From assembly GCA_003513015.1 (NCBI GenBank), contig DOTA01000139.1:1-7544 (forward strand): a stretch of 7,544 nt of DNA, given 5' to 3'. Positions 5,601-7,544 of this stretch are shown in pieces. How positions within the stretch are numbered: the stretch's first letter is position 1; each line of letters begins with the position of its first letter. Both the position numbers and the translations under genes were made by a program. The notes under the pieces are model-generated. The model was given only the letters and a program-made list of their open reading frames with translations. It had not been told where the DNA came from and searched no databases. Source of the DNA: Chloroflexota bacterium (lineage in GTDB: Bacteria > Chloroflexota > Anaerolineae > Anaerolineales > UBA11858).

Positions 5601-6599
5601 ATGTCTAACACCCTCGTGACCGGCGGTGCCGGTTTCATCGGTTCTCACGTTACAGAAGAATTGCTCCAACGCGGCCACCAAGTCACCGTACTCGACGATT
5701 TGAGCGGCGGCTTCACCGACAATGTGGTGAACGGCGCTAAGTTTGTGGAAGGCAGCATTAACGATGTATCTCTGGTTAACAACTTGTTCGCACAGGAGAA
5801 ATTCGATTTCGTGTTCCACTTAGCGGCCTACGCCGCCGAAGGATTGAGCCACTTCATCAAACGCTTCAATTACAACAATAACCTGATCGGCAGCGTCAAT
5901 CTGATCAACGCCGCCATCAACACCAACGTAAAATGCTTTGTTTTTACCTCCTCCATTGCCGTTTACGGAGCCAGCCCTGAACTCCCCATGACCGAGAAAA
6001 CCACCCCGCACCCCGAAGACTCCTACGGGATTGCCAAATTAGCCGTTGAGCAGGAACTCAAGGTTTGCAAAGAGATGTTTGGCCTCAATTACATCATCTT
6101 CCGGCCGCACAATGTCTACGGCGAGCGCCAAAACATCGGCGATCGCTACCGCAATGTGGTGGGAATTTTCATGAACCAAATCCTGCAAGATAAACCCATG
6201 ACCATCTTCGGCGATGGCGAACAAAGCCGGGCTTTCAGCTACATCGGCGATGTGGCCCCCATCATTGCCGATTCGGTGGCGATCCCAGAAGCCTACAACC
6301 AAATTTTTAACGTGGGCGCCGAAAAACCCTACACCGTCAACCAACTCACCGAGGCCGTCTCGCGAGCGATGGGTGTGGAACCCAACCTTGTGCACGTGCC
6401 CGCCCGTAACGAAGTCAAACACGCTTATTCCTCGCACGAAAAAGAGCATAGGGTCTTCGGCCCCCGCCAACTGGTCACTCTGGAAGATGGTCTCACCCGC
6501 ATGGCTGCCTGGGTTAAAGAACATGGCGCTCGCCAAAGCAGCGAATTCAAAAACATCGAAGTGTTGAAAAACCTGCCCTCTGCCTGGGTAACAAAATAA
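5601..6599 (+). CDS. NAD-dependent nucleotide-sugar epimerase/dehydratase (extended SDR)
   Basis: A 332-residue cytoplasmic enzyme of the extended short-chain dehydrogenase family. The N-terminus has the NAD-binding glycine motif TGGAGFIGSH (7-16) and an acidic pair after the second strand (LDDLSGG, 31-37) that favours NAD over NADP. Ser117/Ser118 (FTSSIAVYG), Tyr142 and Lys146 (YGIAK) form the catalytic set. RPHNVYGERQ (168-177) and GDGEQSRAFSYIGDV (204-218) are the sugar-nucleotide binding region seen in UDP-glucose/UDP-GlcNAc 4-epimerases and related enzymes. It probably interconverts UDP- or other NDP-hexoses; the exact sugar cannot be read from the sequence. The start has a strong GGAGGT six bases upstream. 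It lies 30 nt after acyltransferase copy B and 18 nt before a glycosyltransferase, so a role in supplying the sugar for that transferase is likely. By eye it looks more GC-rich than the first acyltransferase gene. Confidence 0.9.
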   Translation: MSNTLVTGGAGFIGSHVTEELLQRGHQVTVLDDLSGGFTDNVVNGAKFVEGSINDVSLVNNLFAQEKFDFVFHLAAYAAEGLSHFIKRFNYNNNLIGSVNLINAAINTNVKCFVFTSSIAVYGASPELPMTEKTTPHPEDSYGIAKLAVEQELKVCKEMFGLNYIIFRPHNVYGERQNIGDRYRNVVGIFMNQILQDKPMTIFGDGEQSRAFSYIGDVAPIIADSVAIPEAYNQIFNVGAEKPYTVNQLTEAVSRAMGVEPNLVHVPARNEVKHAYSSHEKEHRVFGPRQLVTLEDGLTRMAAWVKEHGARQSSEFKNIEVLKNLPSAWVTK

Positions 6600-6617
6600 T
6601 CTACCATCCCAAAACTC

Positions 6618-7514
6618 ATGCCCCAACCCTACGTTATCACCGTTATCCTGAACACCAACCGCCGCACGGACACACTGGAGGCCCTGGCCTCGCTCGAAAA
6701 GAACACCTACCCAAACCAGGCTGTCATCGTGCTCGACAACGCCTCTACCGATGGCTCAGTTGAAGCTATCCGAGAGGCCTTCCCCCAGGTAGAAATCATC
6801 AGCTTGACGGAAAACCTCGGTTACGCGGGCAACAACAACGTGGGCATTGAGGCTGCTATCGACAAAGGAGCCGATTGGGTCTTTGTGCTCAACGAAGATA
6901 CCATTTTGGCAAATGACTGTTTGGAACGTCTGGTAGAGATGGGTGAATCTGACCCCCAAATTGGGATCGTCGGCCCGTTGGTTTACCATCACAACGAACC
7001 CGAAGTGATCCAATCCGCCGGGGGGATGCTCGGCCCCGATTGGCAATCCCGCCATTTAGGGCAAAACGAACCGGACCTTGGGCAGTTCCCGCACCCCCAA
7101 GCCGTGGAATGGATTTCAGGCTGCGCCATCCTGGTGCGGCGCGCCGTCATCGAACAGGTAGGCGCATTGGATGCCCGTTTTTTTTACTATTGGGAAGAAA
7201 CCGAATGGTGTTTGCGCAGCCGCAAAGCTGGCTGGCGCATTTTGATGGTGCCGCAAGCCAAACTCTGGCACAAAGGCGTGCAGCGTGATTACACGCCCAA
7301 CCCCTCCGTGACCTACTACAGCACCCGCAATCGGCTGCTGATGTTATCGAAGCATCATGCACCCATCCGAGTTTGGGCGCAAACAAGCTGGCAAATCACT
7401 CGCACCCTCACAAGTTGGACGATCAAACCCCAATGGCGCTCGATGCGCCCGCATCGAGCTGCCATGCTACAAGGTCTACGCGATTTTTTGGGCCATCGCT
7501 GGGGCATGCGATGA
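6618..7514 (+). CDS. Family 2 glycosyltransferase (rhamnosyltransferase-like)
   Basis: A 298-residue GT-A fold glycosyltransferase. The motifs, in order, are VIVLDNASTDGS (36-47), which binds the nucleotide; ENLGYAGNNNVG (65-76); LNEDT (91-95) at the position of the metal-binding DxD-like motif; SGCAILVRR (167-175); and FFYYWEETEWCLRSRKAGW (188-206), the acceptor/catalytic region typical of the WbbL-like rhamnosyltransferase group. No membrane segment is evident, so it likely works at the inner face of the membrane on a lipid-linked or small-molecule acceptor. The ATG at 6618 lacks a clear ribosome-binding site; it is chosen because the protein starts at once with the first strand of the domain (PYVITVILNTN). 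The stop overlaps the next start codon (ATGA), which suggests translational coupling. The donor may be the product of the epimerase upstream, which is inference. Confidence 0.9.
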   Translation: MPQPYVITVILNTNRRTDTLEALASLEKNTYPNQAVIVLDNASTDGSVEAIREAFPQVEIISLTENLGYAGNNNVGIEAAIDKGADWVFVLNEDTILANDCLERLVEMGESDPQIGIVGPLVYHHNEPEVIQSAGGMLGPDWQSRHLGQNEPDLGQFPHPQAVEWISGCAILVRRAVIEQVGALDARFFYYWEETEWCLRSRKAGWRILMVPQAKLWHKGVQRDYTPNPSVTYYSTRNRLLMLSKHHAPIRVWAQTSWQITRTLTSWTIKPQWRSMRPHRAAMLQGLRDFLGHRWGMR

Positions 7515-7544
7515 AAAGATCGATCCAAATTATCCTGCTAGCGG
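7511..7544 (+). CDS. Start of next gene, N-terminal fragment
   Basis: An ATG at 7511 overlaps the glycosyltransferase stop by 4 nt (ATGA) and opens a frame reading MKRSIQIILLA to the window end. The basic start followed by a hydrophobic run suggests a membrane segment or signal sequence. The overlap argues for an operon with the glycosyltransferase. Only 11 residues are visible, so no function is assigned. Confidence 0.55.
   Translation, partial: MKRSIQIILLA

Noticed and set aside
5478..5819. 113-codon - strand open frame across the acyltransferase/epimerase junction
   Set aside because: It overlaps two genes with clear motifs and a ribosome-binding site, and shows no domain of its own.
6039..6626. 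195-codon open frame on the - strand opposite the epimerase gene
   Set aside because: It lies inside a well-supported epimerase with all catalytic motifs, has no ribosome-binding site or recognisable domain, and looks like a by-product of codon bias.

Overview
The window holds seven complete genes and two partial ones, all on the + strand, with short gaps and no mobile element, RNA gene or CRISPR array that I can see. The organism looks like an environmental bacterium of moderate GC content. The long U-tract-free intergenic hairpins and overall gene style would fit an Anaerolineae-type Chloroflexota, but that is an impression and the window has no taxonomic marker.

Layout: the C-terminal end of an AMP-forming (ANL superfamily) acyl/aminoacyl ligase (1-237); a 79-residue stand-alone acyl/peptidyl carrier protein (304-543); a membrane acyltransferase of the Acyl_transf_3 type (620-1732); two tandem FAD-dependent halogenase-like proteins, each 420 residues and about 83% identical without gaps (1780-3042 and 3096-4358); a second membrane acyltransferase, about half identical to the first (4461-5570); an extended-SDR nucleotide-sugar epimerase/dehydratase (5601-6599); a family 2 glycosyltransferase (6618-7514); and the first codons of a further gene that overlaps the glycosyltransferase by 4 nt (7511 onward). 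The middle four genes have a mirrored order: acyltransferase-halogenase-halogenase-acyltransferase.

How they may work together (inference): the ligase activates a carboxylic acid and loads it on the carrier protein. The halogenases could halogenate the carrier-bound or released acyl group. The two membrane acyltransferases could then pass acyl groups to a sugar or lipid acceptor. The epimerase and glycosyltransferase would supply and attach a sugar. The ligase/small carrier/membrane acyltransferase trio resembles the logic of the Dlt system for D-alanylation of cell-wall polymers, but with an Acyl_transf_3 protein instead of the MBOAT protein DltB, and with two halogenases in the middle. No flavin reductase, exporter or resistance gene is visible here.

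Non-coding signals: perfect or near-perfect hairpins lie between ligase and carrier (257-276) and just upstream of each acyltransferase (559-601 and 4372-4435). Both acyltransferase genes lack a clear Shine-Dalgarno sequence but share ACCAAC two bases before the ATG. No gene-free stretch exceeds about 100 bases.
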